A stretch of 64,000 nucleotides of DNA. Source: Hydrogenophaga aromaticivorans. GTDB lineage: Bacteria > Pseudomonadota > Gammaproteobacteria > Burkholderiales > Burkholderiaceae_C. Each line of letters opens with the position of its first letter. Within the stretch, counting starts at the first letter, position 1. The translations under genes were made by a program, and so were the position numbers. The stretch lies in NCBI RefSeq assembly GCF_013387465.1, contig NZ_VYGV01000007.1:1-64000 (forward strand), read 5' to 3'. Below the pieces are notes generated by a model. The model was given only the letters and a program-made list of their open reading frames with translations, was not told the DNA's origin and did not search any database. Shown here one piece after another: positions 8,900-17,258 of this stretch.

Positions 8900-9582
8900 C
8901 GCGGGTCCTCGCCAGCGGCCGCGGCTGCCTCGCCCAGCCGGTAGCCCAGGCCGCGCACCGTTTCGACAATGGTGGGACCGAGCTTGCGGCGCAGGTGGTG
9001 GATGTGCACGTTCACGGCGTTGCTTTCCACGTCGGTATCGAAGCCGTAGAGGCTGGCCTGGAGTTGCTCCAGGCTCAGGATGCGGCCAGGGTTCTGCAGC
9101 AGCGCGCGCAACAACGCCAGCTCGCGCCGCGACAGCTCGACCCGCACACCATGCAGCCGAACCTCGGCGCTGGAAGCGCTGAAAGAGAGGTTGCCGTGTT
9201 CGACGAGGTCGCTGCTGCGGCCGCTGGCGCGGCGCACCAGCGCGTGCAGCCGGGCCACCAGTTCGTCGAGCTCGAAGGGCTTGAGCAGGTAATCGTCGGC
9301 GCCGGCCCGCAGGCCCGCGACGCGGTGTTCGAGCGCATCGCGCGCCGTCAGCACGAGCACCGGGATCGACTGCCCCTGGGCGCGCCAGCGCGCGAGCACC
9401 GCCATGCCGTCTTCGTCGGGGAGGCCCAGATCGAGCACGCAGACATCGAAGTGCGACGTGCCGAGCGCCGCACGCGCCTTCGCGGCGGTGTCGACGTGAT
9501 CCACGGTCACGCCGAGCAAGCGCAGCCCGGCGACGATGCCACTGGCAACGAGACGGTCGTCTTCAATCAGCAAGACGTGCAC
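8896..9582 (-). CDS. OmpR/PhoB-family response regulator, DsbR/QseB-like
   Basis: The protein has 228 residues from a GTG start (VHVLLIEDD). The receiver domain has the acidic pair EDD at residues 7-9, phospho-acceptor Asp51 (VLDLGLP), a Thr in LTARD and the late Lys (LLKPFE). The C-terminal winged helix ends with NAVNVHIHHLRRKL and VRGLGYRLG, the OmpR-type DNA recognition region. The reading frame is open about 39 codons further upstream, but those residues are not receiver-like. It is encoded just before its kinase and divergently from dsbD. A TTAA direct repeat in the shared gap could be its binding site. Confidence 0.85.
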   Translation of the reverse strand: MHVLLIEDDRLVASGIVAGLRLLGVTVDHVDTAAKARAALGTSHFDVCVLDLGLPDEDGMAVLARWRAQGQSIPVLVLTARDALEHRVAGLRAGADDYLLKPFELDELVARLHALVRRASGRSSDLVEHGNLSFSASSAEVRLHGVRVELSRRELALLRALLQNPGRILSLEQLQASLYGFDTDVESNAVNVHIHHLRRKLGPTIVETVRGLGYRLGEAAAAAGEDPR

Positions 9583-9670
9583 GGCTGTTTCCGCAGGGGC
9601 CGATGAAATCCATGGCGCGATTATGGTGGCTGGGGGTGCGAAGAGCGGGTGGTGACAGACCAGGAGGGTC

Positions 9671-9687
9671 GTTAACGCCGCCTTAAT
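9671..9687. promoter_or_regulatory. PmrA-box-like direct repeat between the response regulator and dsbD
   Basis: The sequence GTTAAC-GCCGC-CTTAAT is two TTAA half-sites with a 5-base spacer, close to the YTTAAK-N5-YTTAAK site of PmrA/QseB-type regulators. It lies in the gap between the divergent regulator gene and dsbD, about 57 bases before the dsbD ATG. It may let the regulator control both its own operon and dsbDEG. Confidence 0.45.
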
Positions 9688-9743
9688 CGCGGTATTCAAG
9701 GATGGCCCTCCGGTGACACCCCGTCACGCTCCGACCCCAGCCC

Positions 9744-11603
9744 ATGCCCGACCTTCCCGATCGCTTTCGAAGCAGCCTGCGCGCTGCGCTCGCCGCCCTG
9801 GTGCTGCTGTGGGGCGTGGCCGTGCCGGCTCACGCCGCCGAAGAGTTCCTGCAGCCCGAGCAGGCCTTTCGACTGGCGGCCACGAAGTCCGACGCCGGCG
9901 GGCTGCAGCTGACCTGGTCCATTGCGCCGGGCTACTACCTGTACCGCGACCGCATGGCGGTCACGGCATCCCCGTCCGGGAGCCCCGTGGAGGCCGAACG
10001 CCCGCCCGGTGTCCGCAAGGACGACCCCAACTTCGGCGAGATGGACGTGTACCACGACGCAGTCACGGTGAAGGTGGCGCATGCCGGTGCCTCCGCACTC
10101 GAAGTGACCTGGCAAGGCTGCGCCGACGCGGGGCTGTGTTATCCGCCGCAGACGGAGACGATCCAGGTCGCCAGCCTGTCGGCGGTCACCGCCATCACAG
10201 CACCCGCTGAGCCGGCGGCACGGCCGCGAGAGCCAGGCGCCACCAGCCTGTGGAACAGCGTTTCTGGCAGCGACACCCAGATCACGCAGTGGCTGGGCGA
10301 ACGCTCGCTCGGCTGGACCTTGCCGCTCTTCTTCCTGCTCGGCATCGCGCTCGCGTTCACGCCCTGTGTGCTGCCGATGTTGCCCATCGTCTCCGGCATC
10401 GTGGTGGGCAGCCAGGCGCCTCCGCGGCGCGCGTTCGCGCTGTCGATGGCGTTCGTGCTGCCGATGGCAGCGACCTATTCGGCCCTGGGCGTGGCGGCTG
10501 CGCTCGCGGGTGCGAACCTGCAGGCGATGCTGCAGAACCGCTGGACGGTGCTCGTTCTGGGCGGCGTCTACGTGGTGCTCGCCCTCGGCATGTTCGGCGT
10601 CTTCACCTTGCAGTTGCCGGCCCGCCTGCGCGACAGACTCGATGGTGCGAGCCGCGGCCTTCGCGGCGGATCGCTGCCCGGTGCGGGGGCCATGGGTGTG
10701 CTGTCGGCACTGCTCGTCGGGCCTTGCATGACAGCGCCGCTGGCGGGTGCGCTGCTCTACATCGCCCAGAGTGGCAACGTGGTCCAGGGCGCGTTGTTGC
10801 TGGCGGCACTGGGCCTGGGCATGGGCGCGCCGCTGGTGATCGCGGGTACGCTGGGTTCGCGTTTCCTGCCCAAGCCGGGGCCCTGGATGGACCGCGTGAA
10901 GGGCGCGCTGGGCTTCCTGCTGCTGGGCACGGCGGTGTGGATGTTCGAACGCGTGGTGCCGGAACCGGCCGCCTTGCTGATGTGGGGTGCGCTGCTGCTG
11001 GCGGTCGCGGTGACACTGGTTCATGCGGCTTCGCGCAGCGCCTCGACCGTCGCTGCCAGCGAGTCGCCGCTGCGACTCGCGACCCGCACGCTCGCGGTTC
11101 TGGCCGGCCTCTGGGGCAGCGCGATGGTGCTTGGCGCGGCAGGCGGCGCCGGGGATCCCTGGCGGCCGCTGACGTTCGCCGCAGCGTCGGCCAAAGGTAT
11201 TGAGCAAGCGACGACGGGCTTGCGGTTCGAAGCGATCGCCAGCGAATCCGAACTCCAGGACCGGCTCGCGGCCGCGCGGGCCGCGGGGCAACCCACCCTC
11301 GTGGACTTCTATGCCGACTGGTGCGTTTCCTGCAAGGCCATCGAGAAGGATGTCTTCGGCGATCCCCGCGTGCAGCGCTCGCTGGCCGGCGTGCTGCTGC
11401 TGCGTGCCGACGTGACCGCCAACGACGCGCGCCAGCGGGAACTGATGCGCGCCCACCAGGTGATCGGCCCGCCGACCGTGATGCTGTTCGATGACGCCGG
11501 GCGCGAGCGGCGCGACGCCCGCCTGGTCGGTGAGTTCACCGTCGAACAGTTCCTGCAGCGACAGCCGCCTTCAAGAACGCCCGGCATGGAGGAACCGACA
11601 TGA
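9744..11603 (+). CDS. dsbD: Thiol:disulfide interchange protein DsbD
   Basis: The protein has 619 residues in the three-part DsbD layout. A signal peptide (cut after AHA) leads into an N-terminal periplasmic immunoglobulin-like domain with its Cys pair in GCADAGLCYPP. The central eight-helix membrane domain has Cys in FTPCVLPM and in GPCMTAP. The C-terminal thioredoxin-like domain carries DWCVSCK. DsbD passes electrons from cytoplasmic thioredoxin to periplasmic partners such as DsbG and TlpA/DsbE-like proteins, which are the next two genes. It overlaps the next gene by four bases (ATGA), so the three genes form a coupled operon. Confidence 0.93.
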   Translation: MPDLPDRFRSSLRAALAALVLLWGVAVPAHAAEEFLQPEQAFRLAATKSDAGGLQLTWSIAPGYYLYRDRMAVTASPSGSPVEAERPPGVRKDDPNFGEMDVYHDAVTVKVAHAGASALEVTWQGCADAGLCYPPQTETIQVASLSAVTAITAPAEPAARPREPGATSLWNSVSGSDTQITQWLGERSLGWTLPLFFLLGIALAFTPCVLPMLPIVSGIVVGSQAPPRRAFALSMAFVLPMAATYSALGVAAALAGANLQAMLQNRWTVLVLGGVYVVLALGMFGVFTLQLPARLRDRLDGASRGLRGGSLPGAGAMGVLSALLVGPCMTAPLAGALLYIAQSGNVVQGALLLAALGLGMGAPLVIAGTLGSRFLPKPGPWMDRVKGALGFLLLGTAVWMFERVVPEPAALLMWGALLLAVAVTLVHAASRSASTVAASESPLRLATRTLAVLAGLWGSAMVLGAAGGAGDPWRPLTFAAASAKGIEQATTGLRFEAIASESELQDRLAAARAAGQPTLVDFYADWCVSCKAIEKDVFGDPRVQRSLAGVLLLRADVTANDARQRELMRAHQVIGPPTVMLFDDAGRERRDARLVGEFTVEQFLQRQPPSRTPGMEEPT

Positions 11604-12442
11604 ACCAGGCCCTGCAGATCGGTCCGCTGTCGTTGCCGTATTCGCTGCTGCTGACCTTGCTGGCCATCACGCTCGGCGGATTCGTCGCGCGGCGGCTGGC
11701 GCGGTCCGCGGGCACCGAGGTCGAGCCGACGCTGACGCACATGCTGCTCGTCGGCCTGGTCGCGGCGCGACTCGCCTTCGTCTGGCAATGGCGCGAACAG
11801 TATCTGGAGCTCCCGCTGAGCATCCTCGACGTCCGCGACGGTGGCTGGGAGCCGGCAGCGGGCCTTGTGGTGGCCTTGCTGTTCGGACTGCAACGGGCGT
11901 TCCGACAGACCGACCTGCGCAAACCCGTGCTCGCCGCTGTTTTGACCACTGGCATGGTGCTGTTGCTTGGTGGCGTCGTAACGTTCCTGATGGCGTCCTC
12001 GGCAGCGCCCTTGCCGCCACTGACCCTGCGTTCGCTGGACGGCCGGCCCGTGGCGCTCGCCAGCTTCGCTGGCAAGCCCACCGTGGTCAACCTGTGGGCC
12101 ACCTGGTGCCCGCCTTGCCAGCGCGAGATGCCGGTGATGCAGCAAGCACAGGCGTCCAACCCGGACGTGAACATCGTCTTCGTCAACCAGGGCGAAGAGC
12201 CCCGCACGATTGCCGCCTTCCTGGACCGACACAGCCTGGTGCTGCGCCATGTGCTGGTCGATCCGCAGCATCAAACCGGCGCTGCGCTGGGCCACCGCGC
12301 CTTGCCGACCACCCTGTTCTTCGATGCGGAAGGAAGGCTGGCCGATACCCGCATCGGAGAGTTGTCACAAGCCACGCTCACCCAGCGCCTGACCCGTCTT
12401 CGCGCCGCCTCACCCCCGAAACAGCAACCCACCACGCAATGA
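11600..12442 (+). CDS. TlpA/DsbE-family thiol reductase with an Lgt-like membrane domain
   Basis: The protein has 280 residues. The first 130 or so form about four membrane helices. They include AARLAFVWQW and a GGWEPAAGL stretch, similar in pattern to the core of prolipoprotein diacylglyceryl transferase. The rest is a thioredoxin-fold domain with the redox motif WATWCPPC (Cys170 and Cys173), displayed in the periplasm. It is the dsbE position of a dsbDEG operon and is presumably reduced by DsbD. The gene overlaps dsbD and dsbG by four bases on each side. Whether the Lgt-like part keeps any enzyme activity is unknown; it may serve only as an anchor. Confidence 0.8.
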   Translation: MNQALQIGPLSLPYSLLLTLLAITLGGFVARRLARSAGTEVEPTLTHMLLVGLVAARLAFVWQWREQYLELPLSILDVRDGGWEPAAGLVVALLFGLQRAFRQTDLRKPVLAAVLTTGMVLLLGGVVTFLMASSAAPLPPLTLRSLDGRPVALASFAGKPTVVNLWATWCPPCQREMPVMQQAQASNPDVNIVFVNQGEEPRTIAAFLDRHSLVLRHVLVDPQHQTGAALGHRALPTTLFFDAEGRLADTRIGELSQATLTQRLTRLRAASPPKQQPTTQ

Positions 12443-13296
12443 ACCATCTGACTATCCCTTCCGCCGTGCAACGCCGACCGTCGGTCATCGTGACCTCGAC
12501 CGTGGTCGTTCTGATCGCCCTCGCATCGGCTGCTGCCTCGCTGGCCTTCGCAGCCCCACCGCTTCCCGCACCGCTTCAGGCCCTGCAGAAAAAGGGGCTG
12601 AGCATAGTCGGCACGTTTCCGAGCCCGGGCGGGATGACCGCCTACGCCGCGCACGCGGGCACCGAACCGATCGCCCTGTACCTGACGCCCGACGGCAAAC
12701 ACGTGATCGCCGGATCGTTGTTCGACGCCACCGGCAGGAACCTCACCCCGAGCGCCCTGGAAAAGGCCGTCGCCCAGCCGATGGCCGAGTCGATCTGGGG
12801 CCAGCTCGCCAAGAGCCACTGGATCGCCGACGGCCGCGAAGACGCGCCGAGAACGGTCTATGTGTTCACCGATCCGAACTGCCCCTACTGCAACAAGCTG
12901 TGGGCCGACGCACGACCGTGGGTCGATGCGGGCAAGGTGCAGTTGCGTCACGTCATGGTCGGCATCCTGACGCCGACCAGCGCCGGCAAGGCGGCTGCTT
13001 TGCTGGGTGCCAGGCAGCCGGCTGCCGCGCTGGATGCTCATGAACGTGCGCACGTCGCTTCGAATGCGAAGACCCTGGCCAGCGGGCGACCCAAGCCCCT
13101 CGGTGACGACAGCCTGAAACCGCTGGCGGTCATTCCTGCCGCTTTGGCTTCTCAGCTGGAGGCGAACGCGGCCCTGATGTCAACCTACGGCCTGCAAGCG
13201 ACCCCGGCGCTGGTGTGGAAGGACAGCAAGGGCAGCGTGCAGATGCGCCAGGGCGCGCCGGAGTCCGACCTGGCCGGCATCTTCGGGCCGCGCTGA
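12439..13296 (+). CDS. dsbG: Thiol:disulfide interchange protein DsbG
   Basis: The protein has 285 residues. A hydrophobic leader lies at residues 17-38 (ends LAFAAP), followed by a dimerisation region and a thioredoxin-like domain with DPNCPYCNKLW (Cys148-Pro-Tyr-Cys151). The later cis-proline context TPALVWKD is also visible. DsbG is a periplasmic disulfide isomerase/sulfenic acid reductase kept reduced by DsbD. The ATG at 12439 overlaps the previous stop (ATGA). The frame stays open further upstream, but that is only an artefact of the high GC content. The downstream gene is a broken SoxB-like remnant that begins right after this stop. Confidence 0.9.
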   Translation: MNHLTIPSAVQRRPSVIVTSTVVVLIALASAAASLAFAAPPLPAPLQALQKKGLSIVGTFPSPGGMTAYAAHAGTEPIALYLTPDGKHVIAGSLFDATGRNLTPSALEKAVAQPMAESIWGQLAKSHWIADGREDAPRTVYVFTDPNCPYCNKLWADARPWVDAGKVQLRHVMVGILTPTSAGKAAALLGARQPAAALDAHERAHVASNAKTLASGRPKPLGDDSLKPLAVIPAALASQLEANAALMSTYGLQATPALVWKDSKGSVQMRQGAPESDLAGIFGPR

Positions 13297-14258
13297 ACAC
13301 CGGGCCATCGGCAGGTTCTCCGAACTTCACCGGGTTCACCACCGCACAGAGGCGCATCGCCCGTATCTTCAAGCGGGTGCGCGCTGAGCGCCCGGGTGCC
13401 GTGCTGGCGCTGGACCACGGCGACACCTTCCACGGCACCTTCGTCGCTGGTCAGTCCCGGGGCGAGGCGATGCTGCCGCTGATGAACGCGCTCGAATTCG
13501 ACGCGATGACACTGCACTGGGAGTTCGCCTACGGGCCTGCGCAGGTGCGAAAGCTCGCTGCCGGGCTGACCTATCCGGCGCTGGCGATCAACATCTGCGA
13601 CAAGGTGTCTGGCCAGCCCGTCTTCGATCCGAACTGCGTGATCGAGCTCGGCGGCTTGCGCATCGGCATCATCGGTATCGCGTCGAACATCGTCGACAAG
13701 GGCATGCCGCCGAGCTTCTCCGAAGGGGTGCGCTTCGCGCTGGGCAAGACTGAGCTCCCGGGCCACATCGACAGACTGCGCAGCGTTGACAAGGTGGATC
13801 TGGTGGTGGTGCTTTCGCACCCCACAACCGGCTCTACCGCCCGGTCTGGGTGGGCCGCACGCCGATCATCCAGTCGGGCTGCCACGGCTCGTTTGTCGGC
13901 CGGCTGGCTGGACCTCATGGTGGAAGGTGGCCAGGTCATCGACGTGCGACATCAATTGATCTGCGTCGATGAACAGATCGAACCCGACCCAGAGATGGCC
14001 CAGCGGGTGGCGGAGACCGTCGCACCGCACCGCGACTTCCTCGACCAGGTGGTCGGGCGGGTGCACAGCCCGCTCGACAGTGCGACCTCGCTCGAAGCGT
14101 CGATGGACAACGCGCGGCTCGACGCCATCGCTGTCGCGGCGGGCACGCGCCTGGCGTTCTCCAACGGCTGGCGCTACGGTGCACCGATCCTGCCCGGCGA
14201 TGTGACGATGCAGCACCTGTGGAACATCGTGCCCACCCATCCGCCGATCTCCACGGTA
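13297..14258 (+). pseudogene. Degenerate SoxB/5'-nucleotidase-like metallophosphoesterase gene
   Basis: Homology to the SoxB/UshA type is readable in pieces: LDHGDTFHGT, AMTLHWEFAYG, GIIGIASNIVDKGMPP and VVVLSH in one frame, then HNRLY, GRTPIIQSGCHGSF in the next frame. LDLMVEGGQVID, FSNGWRYGAPI and LWNIVPTHPPISTV follow back in the first. The lesions are: no start or N-terminal Asp-x-His metal motif, an out-of-frame deletion near 13820 that joins SH directly to HNRLY and removes the GHTH metal motif, a four-base duplication (GGCTGGCT, 13902-13909) that restores the frame, and loss of the C-terminal quarter after 14258. It cannot make an active enzyme. Similarity begins near 13330. Confidence 0.75.
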
Positions 14259-14553
14259 GTTCGCGCGCGGCACCCAGGTGCGCGGCAGCCGGCGCGGCAG
14301 CGTGGTGGCGGTCTGACCGGGCGGACCCTTCGGGGCGCCAGCTGCGCCACGACGAACAGGCCGCCTCGCCATGCCCATGGCGGCCACGGTTGTGTGCGCC
14401 ACCCCACAGACCCGCCTTCGTCGGGACACTACCGTTCAGTGCGCTGCCCATGCAATGGGCATGGCACTTCCCAACCCCACCCATGAAATCCGCACTGTCG
14501 CAACGGTCGATGCATCACGCCAAGCGGGCGAAACTTGCCCAAGGAGTCCGAAC
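14259..14553 (+). other. Gap between the SoxB-like remnant and tsdB
   Basis: These 295 bases have no convincing gene. They hold a 7-base stem with a 3-base loop (TGCCCAT-GCA-ATGGGCA, 14445-14461) without a T-run. A longer imperfect stem (GGCCGCC...GGCGGCC) lies near 14360-14390. The region probably contains the promoter for the cytochrome operon plus leftover sequence from the broken gene. AAGGAGTCC just before 14554 is the ribosome binding site of the next gene. Confidence 0.5.
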
Positions 14554-15222
14554 ATGAACGCAGGTAGGTGGATTCTCGGACTCGGCCTGGGCCTGATGCT
14601 GAGCGTCAGCTGTCATGCCGACGGCGCGGCGATCGCCAAAACGGGCCTTGGGGCTGCACCGGCCTGCCAGACCTGCCATGGCGCTGCCGGCGAGGGCGTC
14701 GCGCAGGCCGGTTTTCCACGCCTGGCCGGTCTGGGTGCGACCTACCTGCAACGCCAGCTCGCCGCCTTCGCGGACGGCACGCGGGTCAACGACGTGATGA
14801 TGCCGATCGCCAAGGCCCTGTCGCTTGCCGATGGGGCTGAGGTGTCTGCGTATTACGCCGCGTTGCCCGCTCCCGCTGCACCGGCCGGAGCCCCGCCCAC
14901 TGCTTCCCCGCAAGCCACTGCGGCGGCGCCGGCGCCTGCCTCGGTCGGCGCCACCCTGGCCACGCGCGGCCGCTGGGCCGACAAGCTGCCCGCGTGCGAG
15001 CAATGTCACGGCCCGGGGGGGCGCGGCGTGGGCCCGGACTTCCCGGCCTTGGTGGGGCAGAGCGCGACCTATCTCGCCAACCAGTTGACGGCATGGAAAA
15101 CCGGCGCACGACCGCCTGGCCCGATGGGGCTGATGGCCGACGTCGCCAAGAAGCTGTCGGAAGCCGAGGTGCGCGCCGTGGCCGATCACTATGCTTCGCT
15201 GCCATCGAGGGCCGCGCGATGA
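14554..15222 (+). CDS. tsdB: Diheme c4-type cytochrome, probable TsdB
   Basis: The protein has 222 residues, with a signal peptide (LMLSVSCHA) and two heme c motifs, CQTCH and CEQCH. Each sits in a c4-like half (PACQTCHGAAGEG... and PACEQCHGPGGRG...) joined by a Pro/Ala linker. In thiosulfate dehydrogenase operons the tsdB gene before tsdA encodes such a diheme electron acceptor. The start overlaps nothing upstream and has AAGGAGTCC as ribosome binding site. The stop overlaps the tsdA start (ATGA), which indicates coupled translation. The TsdB name rests on this neighbourhood; a general cytochrome c4 would look similar. Confidence 0.8.
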   Translation: MNAGRWILGLGLGLMLSVSCHADGAAIAKTGLGAAPACQTCHGAAGEGVAQAGFPRLAGLGATYLQRQLAAFADGTRVNDVMMPIAKALSLADGAEVSAYYAALPAPAAPAGAPPTASPQATAAAPAPASVGATLATRGRWADKLPACEQCHGPGGRGVGPDFPALVGQSATYLANQLTAWKTGARPPGPMGLMADVAKKLSEAEVRAVADHYASLPSRAAR

Positions 15223-16298
15223 TCACGGCACGTCAACGGCTCTACGTCGGCGGCGCACTGGCGGTGCTGCTGATCGGCGTCGGCCTCTATGCGGGCGGGG
15301 TGTTTCACTACTTCGGCATGCAGGCCTACAGCGAACGATGGGCCACCAAGCGGGAAAGCGCCCGGCCCGGCGTGGCCGCACCCGCGCCGCGAGCATCGAA
15401 TGACCTGGTGGGGGATCCACCGCGAGCCGAACTCACGGCGCCGGCAGCCACGGCCGGCGCGGACGTGGTGTTCCAGCCGCCGCTGGAGTCCGAGATACCG
15501 GCGGGCGAGTTCGGTGACGTGATCCGTCGCGGCCGCGAAATCTTCATCGATACGCCCCGCGCCGCGCGTGCGTATGTCGGCAACAGCCTGCGCTGCGTCA
15601 GTTGCCACCTCGACGCCGGGCGTCTGGCGGATTCGTCACCGCTGTGGGCCGCGTTCGTGAGCTACCCCGCCTACCGCAGCAAGACCAAAAGCGTCACCAC
15701 GTTCCAGCAACGGTTGCAAGGCTGTTTCGAGTACAGCATGAACGGACGGGCACCGCCGCTCGGCGCGCCCGAGCTGGTGGCGCTGGAGAGCTACGCGTAT
15801 TGGCTCGCATCCGGCGCACCGCTCGACCCGAAGATCGCGGGCCGCGGCTACCCGGCGCTCGCCCCGCCAGCACAAAAGGCCGACTTCGTCCGCGGCGAAA
15901 AGGTCTACGCCGAGAACTGCGTGCTCTGCCACGGCGCCGATGGCGCAGGGCAGCGCACACAGGACGGCTACGCGGTGTTCCCGGCGCTCTGGGGGGCGGA
16001 TTCGTTCAACTGGGGTGCCGGCATGGGGCGTATCAGCAACGCAGCCGCCTTCGTCAAAGCCAACATGCCGCTGGGCCTGCCCGGCACGCTGACCGACCAG
16101 CAGGCGTGGGACGTGGCGCTGTACATGACCAGCCACGAGCGGCCGCAGGACCCGCGTTACACCGGCAGCGTGCAGGACACACGGCAGGCGTTCCACGCCA
16201 CCGAAGATTCGATGTACGGCCGTGAGGTGGCGGGCCAAGTGCTCGGCGCCAGCGGCCCGCCGAAGCCATTCAAGCCGTTGAAGGAAAGCCGACCATGA
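15219..16298 (+). CDS. tsdA: Thiosulfate dehydrogenase (tetrathionate-forming) TsdA
   Basis: The protein has 359 residues, with an N-terminal membrane anchor near residues 9-30 and two cytochrome c domains. Heme 1 is CVSCH at 126-130 in GNSLRCVSCHLDAGR. A conserved Cys169 in GCFEYSMNG lies 43 residues after the first heme Cys, the position of the unusual cysteine heme ligand of TsdA. Heme 2 is CVLCH at 234-238. PALWGADSFNWGAGM and ANMPLGLPGTL also match the family. TsdA joins two thiosulfates into tetrathionate in the periplasm and hands electrons to TsdB. It overlaps both tsdB and the following dioxygenase gene by four bases. Confidence 0.85.
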   Translation: MITARQRLYVGGALAVLLIGVGLYAGGVFHYFGMQAYSERWATKRESARPGVAAPAPRASNDLVGDPPRAELTAPAATAGADVVFQPPLESEIPAGEFGDVIRRGREIFIDTPRAARAYVGNSLRCVSCHLDAGRLADSSPLWAAFVSYPAYRSKTKSVTTFQQRLQGCFEYSMNGRAPPLGAPELVALESYAYWLASGAPLDPKIAGRGYPALAPPAQKADFVRGEKVYAENCVLCHGADGAGQRTQDGYAVFPALWGADSFNWGAGMGRISNAAAFVKANMPLGLPGTLTDQQAWDVALYMTSHERPQDPRYTGSVQDTRQAFHATEDSMYGREVAGQVLGASGPPKPFKPLKESRP

Positions 16299-17056
16299 TC
16301 TTCAGGCAACTGTTTGAACCCGTGTCCAGCACCTACACCTACCTGCTGGCCTGCGAGACCACAGGGCAGGCGATGCTGATCGACCCGGTGGTCAACGCCA
16401 TCGACCGCGACTTGCAGGTGTTGCAGTCGCTGCGGCTCACGCTGGCGCTAACGCTCGACACCCACATCCACGCCGATCACATCACCGCGGCGCTGCAGTG
16501 GAAGCAGCGCGTCGGCAGCCAGATCGCCGCGCCCGCGATGGACGGTCTGCCCTGTGTCGACGTGGGCATCGAGGAGGGCACACCGCTGCAACTCGGTGGC
16601 ATCACCGTGAACCCGCTGCACACACCCGGCCACACCGACAGCCACTTCGCCTACCGGTGCATCGACCACGGCAGTGATCGCCTTTTCAGCGGGGACGCCT
16701 TGCTGATCGACGGCTGCGGCCGCACCGACTTCCAGAACGGCGACGCCACAGCCCTCTACCAGAGCGTGACCGGGAAGCTGTTCGCCCTGCCCGATGACGT
16801 GCTGGTCTATCCGGCGCACGACTACGAGCAACGTCGCGTTTCAACGATCGGCCAGGAGAAGAGCCGCAATCCGCGCCTGGGGCAGGGCCGGACGCTGGAA
16901 GAGTTCACGACTCTCATGGCCGGGCTCGACCTGCCGTACCCCAAGTTCATCGACCATGCAGTGCCCGGCAACCGCCACTGCGGCCTGTGCCCGGAAGATC
17001 TGCCTGAGCAGATGCGCGAATACTGCGAGCGCATGACCCAGAGCCACCAAGGCTGA
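16295..17056 (+). CDS. Persulfide dioxygenase (ETHE1-like metallo-beta-lactamase fold)
   Basis: The protein has 253 residues. It has the metal-binding THIHADH motif, then TPGHTDSH and the ETHE1 hallmark GDALLIDGCGRTDF, with PAHDY near residue 170. ETHE1/SDO enzymes use one Fe(II) (two His and one Asp) to oxidise glutathione persulfide to sulfite in the cytoplasm. The gene overlaps tsdA by four bases, so thiosulfate and persulfide oxidation appear to be made together. About 200 bases without a clear gene follow. ETHE1-type rather than glyoxalase II is favoured by the GCGRTDF motif. Confidence 0.85.
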   Translation: MIFRQLFEPVSSTYTYLLACETTGQAMLIDPVVNAIDRDLQVLQSLRLTLALTLDTHIHADHITAALQWKQRVGSQIAAPAMDGLPCVDVGIEEGTPLQLGGITVNPLHTPGHTDSHFAYRCIDHGSDRLFSGDALLIDGCGRTDFQNGDATALYQSVTGKLFALPDDVLVYPAHDYEQRRVSTIGQEKSRNPRLGQGRTLEEFTTLMAGLDLPYPKFIDHAVPGNRHCGLCPEDLPEQMREYCERMTQSHQG

Positions 17057-17169
17057 GGGGCTCCCCTTGCCCAAGTTCTGTGTGCCATCGCACCGACGCC
17101 AACAAGACTGTCATTCAACAATTTGCACTCGCGGCCTCCGCGCGACTCCGAATGGAGGAGCAAAATTTC

Positions 17170-17211
17170 ATGAGTGACCAACGAACCTGTTTCACCTGCT
17201 TGGACTGTTGA
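17170..17211 (+). CDS. Possible 13-residue cysteine-rich short ORF upstream of the CBS gene
   Basis: MSDQRTCFTCLDC is preceded by GGAGGAG at 17154-17160, nine bases before the ATG, which is a strong ribosome binding site. The peptide has a Cys-x2-Cys-x2-Cys pattern. It lies 47 bases before the CBS-domain gene and could be a leader peptide. It may equally be chance; there is no family evidence. Confidence 0.25.
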   Translation: MSDQRTCFTCLDC

Positions 17212-17258
17212 GCACCTGCTGCCTCGGTCCGACGTTCAATCCAGACAGGAAGCCAGCC

